Source: Alentia gelatinosa
Taxonomy: Eukaryota; Annelida; Polychaeta; Phyllodocida; Polynoidae
Assembly (NCBI GenBank): GCA_950022655.1
Contig: OX465587.1
Span: forward strand, 29,143,716 to 29,207,715
Direction: 5' to 3'
DNA: 64,000 bases
Below are positions 11,095-21,759 of the stretch, piece after piece. The notes below the pieces were generated by a model that searched no databases, was not told the DNA's origin, and saw only the letters and a program-made list of their open reading frames with translations. The position numbers and the translations under genes are program-made. Each line of letters begins with the position of its first letter. Position 1 is the first letter of the stretch.

Positions 11095-11455
11095 TGATTG
11101 CACCCACCAAAGCCGATTCTGTTCCCAATAGACCTTATGATAGACTTCCCGACTGGAATAAAATTGTATCGGGAGGTCAGAAAAAATCGTTGCAGTGGAC
11201 CATGTTTCTACGCTTGACTCTATGATAGCCCATAATTGGATACCAATAGATCGAACATGTTGGATTTTATCGGGAGCTCTACAATTGGCGTTTTCAATCA
11301 CAGCCTATCAGTAGGCAATTGTGAGGTATTGTAGAGTCAAGGACACCTGTTCCTCTGCCAGATTGTTTCTGACCTCACAATAGCACAGGTTTTGTTTTGG
11401 GAACTCATTCGTAAGGCCAATCAGGACCAGAATCGGCATCGGTGGGGGTAAGCCT
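11095..11455. mobile_element. ACCTACCACGAT-family MITE, degraded
   Basis: The left end GCACCCACC...GATTCTGTTCCC and right end CCAGAATCGGCATCGGTGGG are diverged versions of the inverted ends of the 34112-34825 element. The interior has the family's CGGGAGGTC and ATGTTGGATTTTATCGGGA segments. It is non-coding. Confidence 0.55.
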
Positions 11456-12017
11456 TAAATATCGTAGACACCCCACGATACAGGTTTTTCATTGGGGGCA
11501 AATCGTAGTCGCTCCTTTTGCATCGGTGCTTAACCCATTCACGGCGAAAATGCCTACAGGCATTATGTACATGGGGGGGGGGGGGCGAAAATGCCTGCAG
11601 GAATTATATACAAGGGGGTCGAGAATGCCTACATGCATTCATGATGTATTCATACAAGAAAAATTCAAAGAGTTTATATGAAATATGGAAATATATGTGT
11701 GGAAATCAATTCACTTTGTATACTGTTTCAGAAACCATTGGACTATGGCAACAAAGAAGTTCTCTAGGTCACATGTCAAGTGAAACGTTCCTGAATGCCT
11801 CAAGGCATTCTCGCCCCAAGAGACATACAGCCCAGGGGCATTCTAGCCCCTGCAGCTACTGGTCCCCACCAACCTGCTCGCCTGGAAAGGGTTAATGGCA
11901 GAGAGTTGATCAACTGCCCCGATCATAGATGACCTTCTAACGTGATTTAGATTTTTTATCGGGAGGTACATCGGAGGGCATATCGGGGCATATCGGGAGG
12001 TCAGTGGATGCCAGGCC
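11456..12017. mobile_element. MITE interrupted by the piggyBac-like insert
   Basis: The parts before 11530 and after 11895 join into sequence related to 34828-35113 and 59970-60110. Landmarks are GATCAACTGCCCCGAT and TTTTTATCGGGAGGTACATC. It therefore predates the nested insertion. Confidence 0.6.
11534..11891. mobile_element. piggyBac-like MITE with TTAA duplication
   Basis: TTAA at 11530-11533 and 11892-11895 flank a 358-bp element. Its ends are CCCATTCACGGCGA and, inverted, CCCTTTCCAGGCGA. CCC-starting ends with TTAA duplication are the piggyBac signature. The host sequence is a second MITE whose uninterrupted paralogues at about 34990 and 59975 show the pre-insertion site. The interior is a series of AATGCCTNNAGGCATT palindromes plus a 13-base G run; open frames through it are artefacts. 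No transposase is present. Confidence 0.75.
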
Positions 12018-12317
12018 ATACTCGCTATTGCTCAGATATTACCACGTCAACTATTCGGAGAATACAGGCACCCCGTTCACAAACGCGTGTAGACTTCCCA
12101 TGATTATCACACAAGGAATGGCAATTTCAGAGCTCGTTCTCAGTCTCCAAGACAAAAAGAAATTATCCTTTTTTTCATGTAATTCTTTGGCGCCATTTTG
12201 AATCCACCTTAAAACTCGTACAAAGAGCTTAAATCCATTTGCATTCTCTGTTCGGGAAAAAGTGGATCCGTCTTAATGGAAGCCATTCATGCTAACAGGA
12301 TAATGGCAAGTTTCTAC

Positions 12318-12353
12318 ACACACACACACCTACACACACACCTACACACACAC
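12318..12353. repeat. (AC)n microsatellite
   Basis: A short run of CACACACA is interrupted by ACCT. There is no associated feature. Confidence 0.85.
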
Positions 12354-12968
12354 AGAAATACAGGGAAACCCATCGTTAAAGCCCAATGCCCATCTACCGA
12401 TTCCAGAACATTCATGTACCTTTGTCGGCGACAAACGGACGGTAATTTGTCTCACCCAAGGCATCCTAAAGCCAGATGCCCATCTACCGAATTAGGGTTG
12501 AACGATTAGTTCCCAAATCGTATAGGAATCGGTCACCTTGTCGCAGGCAAATTACGTAACCCATGCTCGACCCGCGGCCCTTGAGGAGAGGGGCAGGTGG
12601 GTATTAGTCCTAAGGAATCAGTCTACACCTACCGAAATATATATCCACACTGATAAAATCGGTGTATGGTCCACTAATCGCTGTGGGAGGGCAAAAACCA
12701 CAACTTGTCGGCGACAAAGCGACATCTGAAGGAGGTGGTTCACTAATCGCTGGGTAGCCTTGCCTAGCTGTCCTACATCTACCGACTCCGTTAGGATACC
12801 TCGCCTAAACCAAATCACCCTCTGTTTGTCACTGACAAACGTACATAAATGTTCCGAAATCGGTAGATGGGCATTAGCCTTTACGGAGTCGACCGTAGTC
12901 GGTAGATGTAGGACCACTAGGCAAGGGTGACCCACCGATTAGTAGACCGATTTGCTTTGGACTAATAT

Positions 12969-13914
12969 TTTTTTTTTTTTTTTATAGAATTTCTTTATTG
13001 ACCTTGATCATTTTACAAATTTTCAGTGCAATTTGGGTACAGTTATAGTCAAATAAAGGGGCGTGGGTGTCAGCCATAGACAGTTGGCTGGTTTTCATCA
13101 CCCTGCCCTAGGGTTGTAATACGTCCTTTTCTCTAGTCAATTTTGTGTTGGACCAATACAGAGTTGGTAGATAAAACCTACCTCACAATATGACAAAAAC
13201 AGAAAGAGTACTCGTGTTGAACATTATTATCGACAAATTTTCTTTGTTTCCATCAGTATTTCATGGGGTAAAGAAATTAACCTTATTTAGTGATTAATTA
13301 GCACATTAAAACCTGGATTCAGTAAGAGACTGTGTACTGTGTTTCTGAGGACTATAGGAGATACATTTTAGCAATGAGTTCATCAAAGGATAGGTTTACA
13401 TGGCACAACTTTATGATTCAGATTATGGTATCGAGTCTTTCAGATTTCGTTTTGTTATTGACTTGAATTGATTAAACGATTCAGTGTTCCGTAGTAGTGC
13501 AGGTAGGTCATTCCAGCGGGTTGCTCCATCATACATAATGGAGTTAGCATAAGCTTGGCAGTTTGGTTTCACCACTTTGATAGTCGGGGCTCCTGCCATT
13601 CTTGTGTGAACGTTTGTGATTTGTAGAGTATCAGTGTCTCTTGACATTTTATACATAAAGTTGTAAATATGACATATTCTTCTATCTTGCAAGTAGGAAA
13701 CACTTGCAAGTCTATGGAGTAATTGTACAGTAGCTCTTTTATGTAGCTTGAGACATGTTCTTAAACATCTATTTTGTAAAATTTGTAATTTATTCACTAG
13801 TTTTAATGACATGTTATGATATAGAACATCTCCGTAGTCAAAGTAGGGGAGTATACTGGTCTTGTATATAAGTATTGCAGGATTCTTTGTGAGGTAGGGC
13901 CTCATTTTGGCCTC
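12969..13914 (-). mobile_element. 5'-truncated LINE (non-LTR retrotransposon)
   Basis: On the minus strand the element ends in about 15 A residues (plus-strand T run to 12983) ten bases after an AATAAA at 12994-12999. The insertion splits a CTACCGAT MITE between ACTAATAT and CCACCAACC; the intact paralogue at about 47815-47830 shows these are contiguous. A short AATAT repeat at 12964-12968 and 13915-13919 is compatible with a target duplication. Only the last third of ORF2 plus about 440 bp of 3' untranslated sequence remains. The tail type suggests the CR1/Jockey group. Confidence 0.85.
13423..13914 (-). pseudogene. LINE ORF2 C-terminal fragment
   Basis: The fragment translates without stops for about 163 codons from the truncation point. 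Early in it is ILIYKTSILPYFDYGDVLYH, then LQILQNRCLRTCLKLHKR, LQDRRICHIYNFMYK and, near the end, ATRWNDLPALLR and FNQFK. This order is typical of the thumb and C-terminal region after the reverse-transcriptase domain of CR1/Jockey-type LINEs. The YxDD catalytic centre and endonuclease are absent, so it cannot be active. An apparent start and the first 11 residues upstream (to 13947) come from the host MITE, not the LINE. Confidence 0.85.
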
Positions 13915-14040
13915 AATATCCACCAACCCCATCTCCTCAATGTCCACCGGTAGAGCAAAGAGTTACATAATTTGCCTGCGACAAATTGACCAACTCCTAT
14001 ACGATTTGGGAACTAATCGCCTGAATAGGCAGATGGGCAT

Positions 14041-14395
14041 AAGGCTTTACACTAGACGATTCTTGCCAGTGAATCTGGCATGTTGCACCTCCTGACGACT
14101 TTCAGGAGTAAAATTATAGAAATTGCCTAATGTAAACGCTAAGCACGTGGCGACTGCAGATCCTTTGATTACATTAGATCATACAATTAGGCACCACCTG
14201 ACGACTATTGGACATGCCCTAACGCCCACGACTATTTCAACCAAGCTTAAATCAGTCATCTACATGGGTGGCGATTCTGTGAAAACTTATAGTCATCAGT
14301 GTAAACACTAAGGTACATTCTGAGGTCCACGACTTTTGGCTTGACAATCTACAGTCGCCAAATATTTAGTCGTCTAGTGTAAATGTCTGGTAAGG
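14041..14395. mobile_element. TTTACACTAGACGA-family fragments
   Basis: Ends such as TTTACACTAGACGATTCTTG and the CACCTGACGACT segment alternate with inverted copies (TAGTCGTCTAGTGTAAA) over 350 bp. The family recurs at 17436, 30866, 48549, 50200 and 57632. The superfamily is not resolved. Confidence 0.6.
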
Positions 14396-14477
14396 CCACC
14401 TGGTGGATGGTCACAGACCAATGCCTTTTAACGGGTTCCATATTTTACCCACATTTAAAGGGTAGTATTGCAATTAC

Positions 14478-14570
14478 ATTAAAAGTAAAATGTAAAAAGG
14501 GTCGGCTTCCGGGTGTGTATTGTATTGCACCACACCCGGAAGCCGACCCTTTTTACATTTTACTTTTAAT
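14478..14570. repeat. Perfect 40-bp inverted repeat, 13-base loop
   Basis: Arms 14478-14517 and 14531-14570 are exact reverse complements; each contains AAAAAGGGTCGGCTTCCGGG or its complement. The 13-base loop is TATTGTATTGCAC. A transcript would form an uninterrupted 40-bp duplex. It may be a young foldback element or a small-RNA hairpin; no copy elsewhere in the window helps decide. Confidence 0.9.
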
Positions 14571-14599
14571 ATTCCTCTATATACTGTAAGGAATATATT

Positions 14600-16180
14600 G
14601 CTAATTGTTAATATTATACCAATATAGTATCTTATTTTGATTTAGGATTCACAACTGCCTGACCATGTATTTCATACTGTTTATTTTCTCTCCATACAAA
14701 ACCGACTATCTATTCAAAGTCTGAGTATCACCACATTTCCATCACATACCATTATCAACCTTTTTTCTTTTATTAACCCTGAATTTACTATAAGAAGGTA
14801 CTCACCTGATCAAGTATTGTATTTGTAACTGAGTGTAGTATACTTGCCAAGGGCCCGGAAGGAAGAACGGCATTGCATGCCGATTCCGGTGATATTGTTG
14901 TTGTATTAAGCACAATTCCCGTAATAAAAGTTTTTTTTAAAAAAGAAAAAAAGGTGGGCACTAATAGAGCCTGGGGCCTGTTTGATAATCTATGATCGTA
15001 CATGAAGACCCTTCTCTGTACCTGTAAGGATTATTGTTTGATAATATTTAAATCTGTTCCCTAAGACAGTATAAGCCATCCAGTCGTCTGTAAGTGTTGA
15101 ATAAAGTTGACCGACATTGTCCCTGGGTATCATCTATGGCCTACATGTACGATCCTGGATTATTAAACGGACCCTTTATCGTGATATCTTAAACCTTGGA
15201 TTCCTAGTTAAAATATCTAAAACAAGGGAAGTACTGTTAATCACGTATCATGTTGATACTTACATGTAATCCCTTTTATTACCCATCTAATACAGAGTAT
15301 CTATAATTATAATATAATATAATAATATATTATCCTACTCCTCATATAAATCTCCATAGTAATCATGTCTCATATTGATATCATATATTATATTATCATA
15401 TTAAACATGGCCTAACTTGTAAGAGATAAGATAAAGAGGTATTTAAAACTTTAAGAATGTCATAGGACATGTAAGATTTGAGGGAAGTTCCCTCCACATT
15501 GTAAAGATATCTATCCCAACCTCTCATGAGTTTGGTTAAGGTACTGTATTACGAAAGGATTTTCTCTTTTTACCAATGTTAAAATTGTCTGGTATTCTAT
15601 GTATGTCTTTTTCTTTTCCTCGAAAATAGACAAGCAGCTATACATTTTCTTATCATGCTGTACATAGATAACTTTCTTTTGCATTGAATATTAATTCCAT
15701 GCTTATTTGGGAAGTGCCAATAAACTGTTTTAAAAAAAAGTATGTAATAGGGATAAGGCAATATAAGAGACAAACTGGTTTAAATTGTAAAAACTAAACC
15801 TACAAACATGAGCATATTTCTTACAGAAAGGTGGTTGTAAAACTTGAACGATAGCCTACAGATCAGCGTTAATAAGGACTACAATTGACTAATGTAAATG
15901 GATGTAGATGGAAGTCACATTAAGTATCTTCAAAGAGACATGACGCTCTTTCAAAAAACACAACTTCGATATAATATCCAATATGATAAAAGCAATGTTT
16001 TAAATCTCAATTCATATCACAAAGAATGAAAAGGAATCTAGATGTACACCACACCATCCTTTTCTTGACAATACATTCTCCTTGAAAAAAAAAATAATTA
16101 AAAAAAATAAATGAGTGGAACTTGCTACTCTGGCTTCTTGAGTGATTACTTCTGCACTCTGGGTGTTCACCGAGTCATGA
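14600..16180. other. Repeat-poor AT-rich region
   Basis: Unlike most of the window, this 1.6 kb has few recognised repeat copies. The only landmarks are a weak GGGGCCTGTTT end near 14970 and its counterpart near 15165. Its composition would fit untranslated or intronic sequence. No exon is visible except the candidate just to the right. Confidence 0.4.
15719..15739 (+). promoter_or_regulatory. Possible polyadenylation signal
   Basis: AATAAA at 15719-15724 is followed after 8 bases by a run of A residues. This is what the 3' end of a retroelement insertion, or a plus-strand transcript end, would look like. No body is recognisable upstream, so the call is weak. Confidence 0.3.
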
Positions 16181-16188
16181 AGTGAGTT

Positions 16189-16493
16189 TCACTCCGGTTC
16201 TCCACTGGCTTCGGCGATGTATTGATTCCCATTCTGTGTTGTCTCCTTCTTTGTCGACGTGGCTTCGATTCTGGTTTCGCGTGTAATCTCTACTAGGGCT
16301 TCTGAAATTAGCTTTGTCAGGGCATCTCCCCCCAGGGGGGGGGGGGGGTGGGGTGGTCCCCCTCCCGCACCTGCGCAGAACCCGTAGGGAGGGGGGGGGT
16401 GTGTGACGCTGTGTAGCGTCGTCTGAATGAGTGCTGTAGAGATTCGCTTAAATGCATGCGGTTCTATTATTATATACCTGTGTGCGAATGTCT
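16189..16493 (-). CDS. Candidate terminal coding exon, unknown product
   Basis: A minus-strand frame stays open for about 100 codons before TGA at 16189-16191, with no ATG at its start, so it would be a downstream exon. The end of the translation looks protein-like: GDALTKLISEALVEITRETR, then IEATSTKKETTQNGNQ and YIAEASGEPE. It is preceded by a Gly/Pro-rich stretch made by G-rich DNA. A good acceptor (pyrimidine run then TTCTGCGCAG) would start the exon at 16370. I do not recognise the family. A 14-base G run at 16335-16348 lies inside the frame, so a length error there would change it. Confidence 0.3.
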
Positions 16494-16603
16494 ATGAAAT
16501 ACTGCCCGCTGCTAGGGGTGCTGTAATAACAATGTTCGTGCCTGCTGTGAGTGTGACTTAATAAGTAATTAAAATGGTGTTTTTCATCGATTTAAGGTAT
16601 AAG

Positions 16604-16764
16604 ATAATAAGCAAATGTCCTAACTGTGGATGAAACGCTTCTCGTTCTTGGTCAGTAGTCAATTTTATACTGCGTTCCGCCTATGGCGTCAGGCAGTATG
16701 AAATCAACAACTGACCTCGAACATGAATGGTTTCGTCCACAGTAAGGACGTTTCCTAATATTAT
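16604..16764. repeat. Long imperfect hairpin, ~70-bp arms
   Basis: The left arm runs ATAATAAGCAAATGTCC...TTTTATACTGC and the right arm is its diverged complement GCAGTATGAAATC...ATATTAT. The tip is GTTCCGCCTATGGCGTCAG. It has the same architecture as the other hairpin families in this window but unrelated arm sequence. Confidence 0.75.
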
Positions 16765-16858
16765 TAAACCCATGCAGTATATACAGTAAATACATACCGT
16801 TTCGCCACATAACGTAATAATACCGTATGGTTCCATAGGTCGTAAGATACTCGCTAGC

Positions 16859-17096
16859 GCTCGTGTATTACTAGGCGTCAACCTCTTGTGGTTTACGGCC
16901 GCCTGTCTACAAATCCATCGATTACTCTCTATTTACACGTTACCCAGGTGCACCGTTTTGTAGCTGTGGCTGAGTGATGCTCGTGTATTACTACGCGTCA
17001 ACCTCTCGTAGTTTACGGCCGCTTGTCTACAAATCCATCGATTACTCTCTATTCACACGGTACCCAGGTGCACCGTTTTGTAGCTGGGGCTGAGAC
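16859..17096. repeat. 120-bp tandem duplication
   Basis: Two units start at 16859 and 16979, exactly 120 bp apart. Each contains GCTCGTGTATTACTA, GCGTCAACCTC and GTTTACGGCCGC, the half-hairpin core also seen at 63199-63305, followed by a CAGGTGCACCGTTTTGTAGC segment. It is another case of a hairpin-element piece becoming tandem. Confidence 0.85.
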
Positions 17097-17435
17097 GGGT
17101 CCGGGGGATATTGAATGGGACCAGGGGGCTGTTTAATAATCCACGATGATAATAACACGAGACGGATGTGGAATACCATTCACCCGCGGTTCCACCGCTC
17201 ATGGGGAATTCCATTCCGTTTAACACACATTCAGGCCGTTATCTCCATCACCCTGCCCCGCTTATCGTATATAACAGAGATGAGGTATTTCAGAGGTGGT
17301 GATAGTGAGTTTATCTGAAGGGAATCTTATTGTGATCTGAACTAGTGATGATTTAGTCATGGGACTTGGGGGATGGCTGTGAAATCCCATGGATTAATTT
17401 TGATTGACACTTGGTAGGCAAATTTCAGCTGTGAA

Positions 17436-17675
17436 CCCGGCGTTTACACTAGACGATTATAGCCGACGATTCTTGAGTTGAGCACCACCTGACGACTTAC
17501 CCATGGTTTATACTAAACCATTATAGGTAGTGGTTCTTGAGTTTAGCACCACCTGACGACTATCCCGGGGTTACACTAGACGACTCTGACCGGCGATTCT
17601 GGCTTTTTGCACCACCTGACGACTTTTATCCATAAAAGTCTAGAAGTCGTCAAGTGTAAATTTCAAGCACGTGGA
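17436..17675. mobile_element. TTTACACTAGACGA-family tandem copies
   Basis: Three forward units, each starting with an end like GGCGTTTACACTAGACGA and ending CACCACCTGACGACT, are followed by an inverted end (AGTCGTCAAGTGTAAA). Non-coding. Confidence 0.65.
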
Positions 17676-17744
17676 GACTGCAGATCGTCTGGTTACATCA
17701 GATTATACACCTGACAACTAGAATTCTTCTCGTTAAGAATTCTT

Positions 17745-17810
17745 CTCCAATTGAGCATAGTGAGAACCTTGTACAGAATATCACTTAAAGAGTGTGAGAT
17801 GTTATGTGCG
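17745..17810. repeat. Single copy of the 60-bp unit
   Basis: AGCATAGTGAGAACCTTGTA...AGAGTGTGAGATGTTATG is one monomer of the unit that forms two copies at 24.8 kb and 15 at 55.7 kb. It is preceded by GAATTCTTCTC as at 24.77 kb. The following stretch to 18530 holds nothing I can name. Confidence 0.75.
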
Positions 17811-18533
17811 AAATCAGTACTATAACCGTTAGTTGGAAACGCCACATGAGAGGAACTCAATAATAAAATCAGCGCCGTTTTCGAGAAAAAAAAATCACAT
17901 ACAAAATTGTCAATAATTCCCGAGAGAATTTGAGGCAATAACATCAGTAAAAAGAAATAATCGAAGTGTCCAATACAAAGTGATACAAACATGTCACATA
18001 TCCCACAAAAAACAGAGAAAGGAGAATGAATCTCATTTCATTGCCTGACTTCATAAACGGCGTCACTATTTGTGAATCATTGCTGGGGAAATACACTGCT
18101 GTTCCATTATGAACACACTTCACGATAACATCCGCATTAATACAAATACAGCCATCTGCAATCTCCCAGCGTGCTCCAGGGAATACAGGGTCGGGTTACC
18201 CATCTGAGACTGCGAATGGAGAGTGTCAATGTTAGCCCTAGATGAAAAAAAAGACGATCGTTGGGAATTGCTGCTATAGATATTTTAAGGGAAATTTGAA
18301 AGTAGATAAGACTGCAGGCCTTTCTGGTTAATCTGAATGTGAGACTACAAAATATGAGATGATACTAAAGAAGAAACCAACAAATTTTGGTCAAAGTGGT
18401 CGTTCACCATGACTTTGATGCAAAGCGATATAAACAAGACCAGGCAAGTTAATAATGCAGAGAGTTTAAACAAGATGGAGGACACGACTAAAACGAGTCA
18501 CTTTCTGTATCTATTTCTTATAAAAAAAAACTT

Positions 18534-18651
18534 ACACCTCACACCTCACACCACACACCTCACACCTCACACCTCACACCCAACACCCCATGTCACGTAC
18601 GGCCATGCCAATGTCACGTACGGCCATGCCAATGTTACGTACGGCCATGTC
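18534..18651. repeat. CACACCT microsatellite and 21-bp triplet
   Basis: A short CACACCTCACACC run is followed by three 21-bp copies of TGTCACGTACGGCCATGCCAA. The region 18652-19600 that follows shows no identified gene. Confidence 0.8.
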
Positions 18652-19599
18652 AGCCAATATTACAGAAATTAGGAACGTAGACTGCGAAATACAGCGGCCA
18701 GTGTCAGGTACGAGATCAAGCTGTAAAGTTCGTCTATATTAGCAATATACGAGCGTATCTTAGGTAAGGATATTCACAGAAAAACTCGGAGAGAACTTAT
18801 GTTGAGCAAATCACTGAAGGTGGCCATACGTGGCATGTCTATTGTCATTGAGCGTTACACTTTTATTAGAACTTCTTTCTTTCTGGGAAATACCACGCGT
18901 AACTGGTCGCGCCACAAAGTTCTTATGCTGCTCACATTATATTTTCATGAGCATATTGCCGAGGGTTATAATATATATATATATTTGATTTCCTCTTATA
19001 TACACGACTCTTAAACATGGTCAAAAAGGGAGAATATATATTATATTTAAAAGGAGAGGCGAAAGTCGCTGGTGAGAAAGATATGTGTTTTCTGGAAGTT
19101 TACTGTCTCCGCGTGATTGTGCCTACGTGCACATCCGTATTGTATCCACCTCCAGTCTCAACAAGTCGTTACTCATGTCAACTTGTTTGTGAGAACCTTG
19201 CTCGCATGTCCGGCTTTCTCACGCTCCTCAGATGAACGTATACGCATGCATCTATATGTGAAAGAAAACCGTAATTATACTAAATCCTTCTTGTGCAGGA
19301 AATAAGGTTTTAAGTTGCGGTAAATGGAAGGGAGAAATACCTATAGTGCATAAAAAGGGAGAAATACTAAGCTATTATTTTCCCTAAAACTATTATCTTC
19401 CCTTCAATTATTATCTTTTCTAAGCTAATATATTTCCTTTCTGTGCATGCTATGTATGTGGAGGTTTTACCTCAAGAAGGTTGCACGTGACGGGACATGT
19501 CAGAATCCTCTTGGAGGAACGCGCAAACATCTTTGCGGTTTCTTTTTAAAATGGGATAGAGGTCCCTAGACGGAAAAGACGAATCCATATTTGGGGGAG

Positions 19600-19925
19600 C
19601 GTCTTGTCCCTACATGTGACCACTGGTGACCAATTGGGAAAAATGTAACCATGTTTGGAAACAGTTACCGCGTCTGTAATTGTCTGTATAAGGAATGGTA
19701 TGTGAGTGTGTGACGTACTCGTCCGTTGTGACGTCTAAATGTACTCTTGTTATAAAATAAAGCGACTGCCGGCATACGGCAGATCAGATCCTCTCTCCTC
19801 AGCTTCAACCACACGTTGTCACTAGAGTTGTTTTGTTACGGAGCCTCACCCCACTGTGTGACCAGAGCGGTTTCAGTGGGGGAAGCAACTCAGCACGCAT
19901 GAGGTGCGGACGAGCATACCCGCCC
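19600..19925 (+). mobile_element. Possible LTR or promoter fragment
   Basis: TTATAAAATAAAGCGACTGC at about 19749 combines a TATA-like box with an AATAAA, followed by a CTCTCTCCTCAGCTTCAACC segment. That order is common in LTR R-U5 regions. No second LTR, target duplication or polyprotein is visible, so it may equally be a cellular promoter. Confidence 0.25.
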
Positions 19926-20620
19926 CCTGACACCCCACACCCAACACCTCACACCCAACACAACACACAACACACAACACACCACACACCTCACACCTCA
20001 CACCCCACACCTCACACCTCACACCTCACTCTCAACACCCAACACCCAACACCTCACACACCGCACACACCTCACACACCTCACCCGCACCCCACACCCA
20101 ACACCCCACACCCAACACCCTACACCTCACACCTCACACACCTCACACCCCACACCCTACAACTCACACCTTACACCTCATACCTCAAACCTCACTCCCA
20201 ACACCGAACACCGAACACCCCACTCCTCACACACCTCACACTTCACACTTCACACTTCACAACTCACACCTCACACCTCACACCTCACACCTCACTCTCA
20301 ACACCCAACACCCAACACCTCACACACCTCACACACCTCACACACCTCACCCGCACCCCACACCCAACACCCCACACCCAACACCCTACACCTCACACCT
20401 CACACACCTCACACCCCACACCCCACACCACACACCCCACACCCCACAACTCACACCTTACACCTCACACCTCAAACCTCACTCCCAACACCGAACACCG
20501 AACACCCCACTCCTCACACACCTCACACTTCACACTTCACAACTCACACCTCACACCTCACAACTCACAACTCACAACTTACACACCTCACAACACACAC
20601 CTCACACCTCACGCCACAGC
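19926..20620. repeat. CACACCTCACACCC low-complexity satellite
   Basis: About 700 bp consist of ACACCTCACACCC-type heptamers and relatives. Within it, the block beginning CTCACTCTCAACACCC recurs at 20025 and 20291, giving a higher-order duplication of about 266 bp. A 266-residue open frame of only His, Pro, Thr, Ser, Asn and Leu crosses it and is a composition artefact. Confidence 0.95.
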
Positions 20621-21033
20621 TCCCTGGTTATGACCAGTTTCTGGTTCTCTTCTTACAGTTCTCTTTGTTCTCAATCCCTGGACGTCCACAAGTGAGCATC
20701 TCCCCATTTTAATTCGCTGACTCCAGGAGGGATTGGCTTCAATCATCACCCACAAGAACCCTGTAAATAAAAGCAGCATGTCACAAGCACACTACCCTTC
20801 AAATTCTGGTCCCAACGTCAGGGACTTTAGAAGGGCTTCTTATTTGAGACTTTTACTTGTGGTTTTTATCTTACATCTTTGATGTATATGTCATTAGAAA
20901 ATCACCTCTTCAACTACAGGTAGTTTATCATGGCCGCTAAAGTGGTTTTGTGTGATGCTAATGGTATTGATCGGAGATGCATTAAGGGGAGTGAAAATAT
21001 AGTCTCTTTTTCCTGCGAGTCAAAGTGTTGGCG

Positions 21034-21755
21034 TTATTTTCTGTAGGGCGGGAGCTGCCTGCAGAAGACGACCTGCTTTAAAGCACCACTCAGGGCTGTT
21101 CCTTGTAGTTTAATCAGGTAATCGCGTTGTAAGTAAGATGAAACCCGACACTAAAGTGACGCATTATAATCGAGCATCTTCTAAGTACATGTTTCTTTCG
21201 ATATAATGAAGAAGATTATCAAGGTATATATATAAGCGTCTGGGGGGCATCGCTCCACGTTTTGTAGATCGCAGAAAATCGACCTGAGGTAGAAACCGGT
21301 GCTCCGGATTCTTAGCGGATTGCATCATAGTTATGTTGCCATCTATAGTCAATTAAAAATCTAATGAGCCTTTTCTGATATTCGTCACAGCATAAGTGTA
21401 AGTGTAGACATTATTTTATATAGGGCTGGAGCTGGCTGAAGAAGACGACCTGCTTTAAACACCACTCCGAGCTGCTCCTTGTAGTTTAATCAGGTAATCG
21501 CACATATAAGTAAGAGGAAACCCGACACTAAAGTGACGGGTTATAATCGAGCATCTTCTAAGTACATGTTTCTTTCAGTATAATGAGGAAGATTATCAAG
21601 ATATATATAAGCGTCGGGGGGGGGGGGGGGGCATTGCCTTACGTTTTGTGGATCGCAGAATAGCGACCTGATGTAGAAACTGTTGCTCCGGATTCTTTGT
21701 AGATTGCATCATGATTATGTCACTATCTATATTGAATTAAAAATCTAATGAACCT
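21034..21755. repeat. 377-bp tandem duplication
   Basis: Two units start at 21034 and 21411, sharing GAAGACGACCTGCTTTAAA, TTGTAGTTTAATCAGGTAAT and AATTAAAAATCTAATGA. They differ by small indels. The first has a GGGGGG tract after AAGCGTCT where the second has 16 G residues. No coding signature is seen. The source of the unit is unknown. Confidence 0.9.
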
Positions 21756-21759
21756 TTTA

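Larger units (their letters stand above)
12374..14055. mobile_element. Composite CTACCGAT-family MITE cluster
   Basis: Ends of the CCCAATGCCCATCTACCGA type occur at 12376 and 12473, and inverted at about 12866 and 14040. The internal CAGGCAAATTACGTAACCC segment occurs once forward (12540) and once inverted (13965). The cluster is at least two elements placed next to or inside each other. The right-hand one is split by a LINE insertion at 12969-13914. Confidence 0.65.

Noticed and set aside
13915..13947. N-terminal 11 residues of the LINE frame
   Set aside because: They are encoded by the flanking MITE, beyond the truncation point of the LINE.
19833..20633. 266-residue open frame rich in His, Pro and Thr
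   Set aside because: It is a translation of CACACCT-type low-complexity DNA; all frames of such DNA avoid stops.
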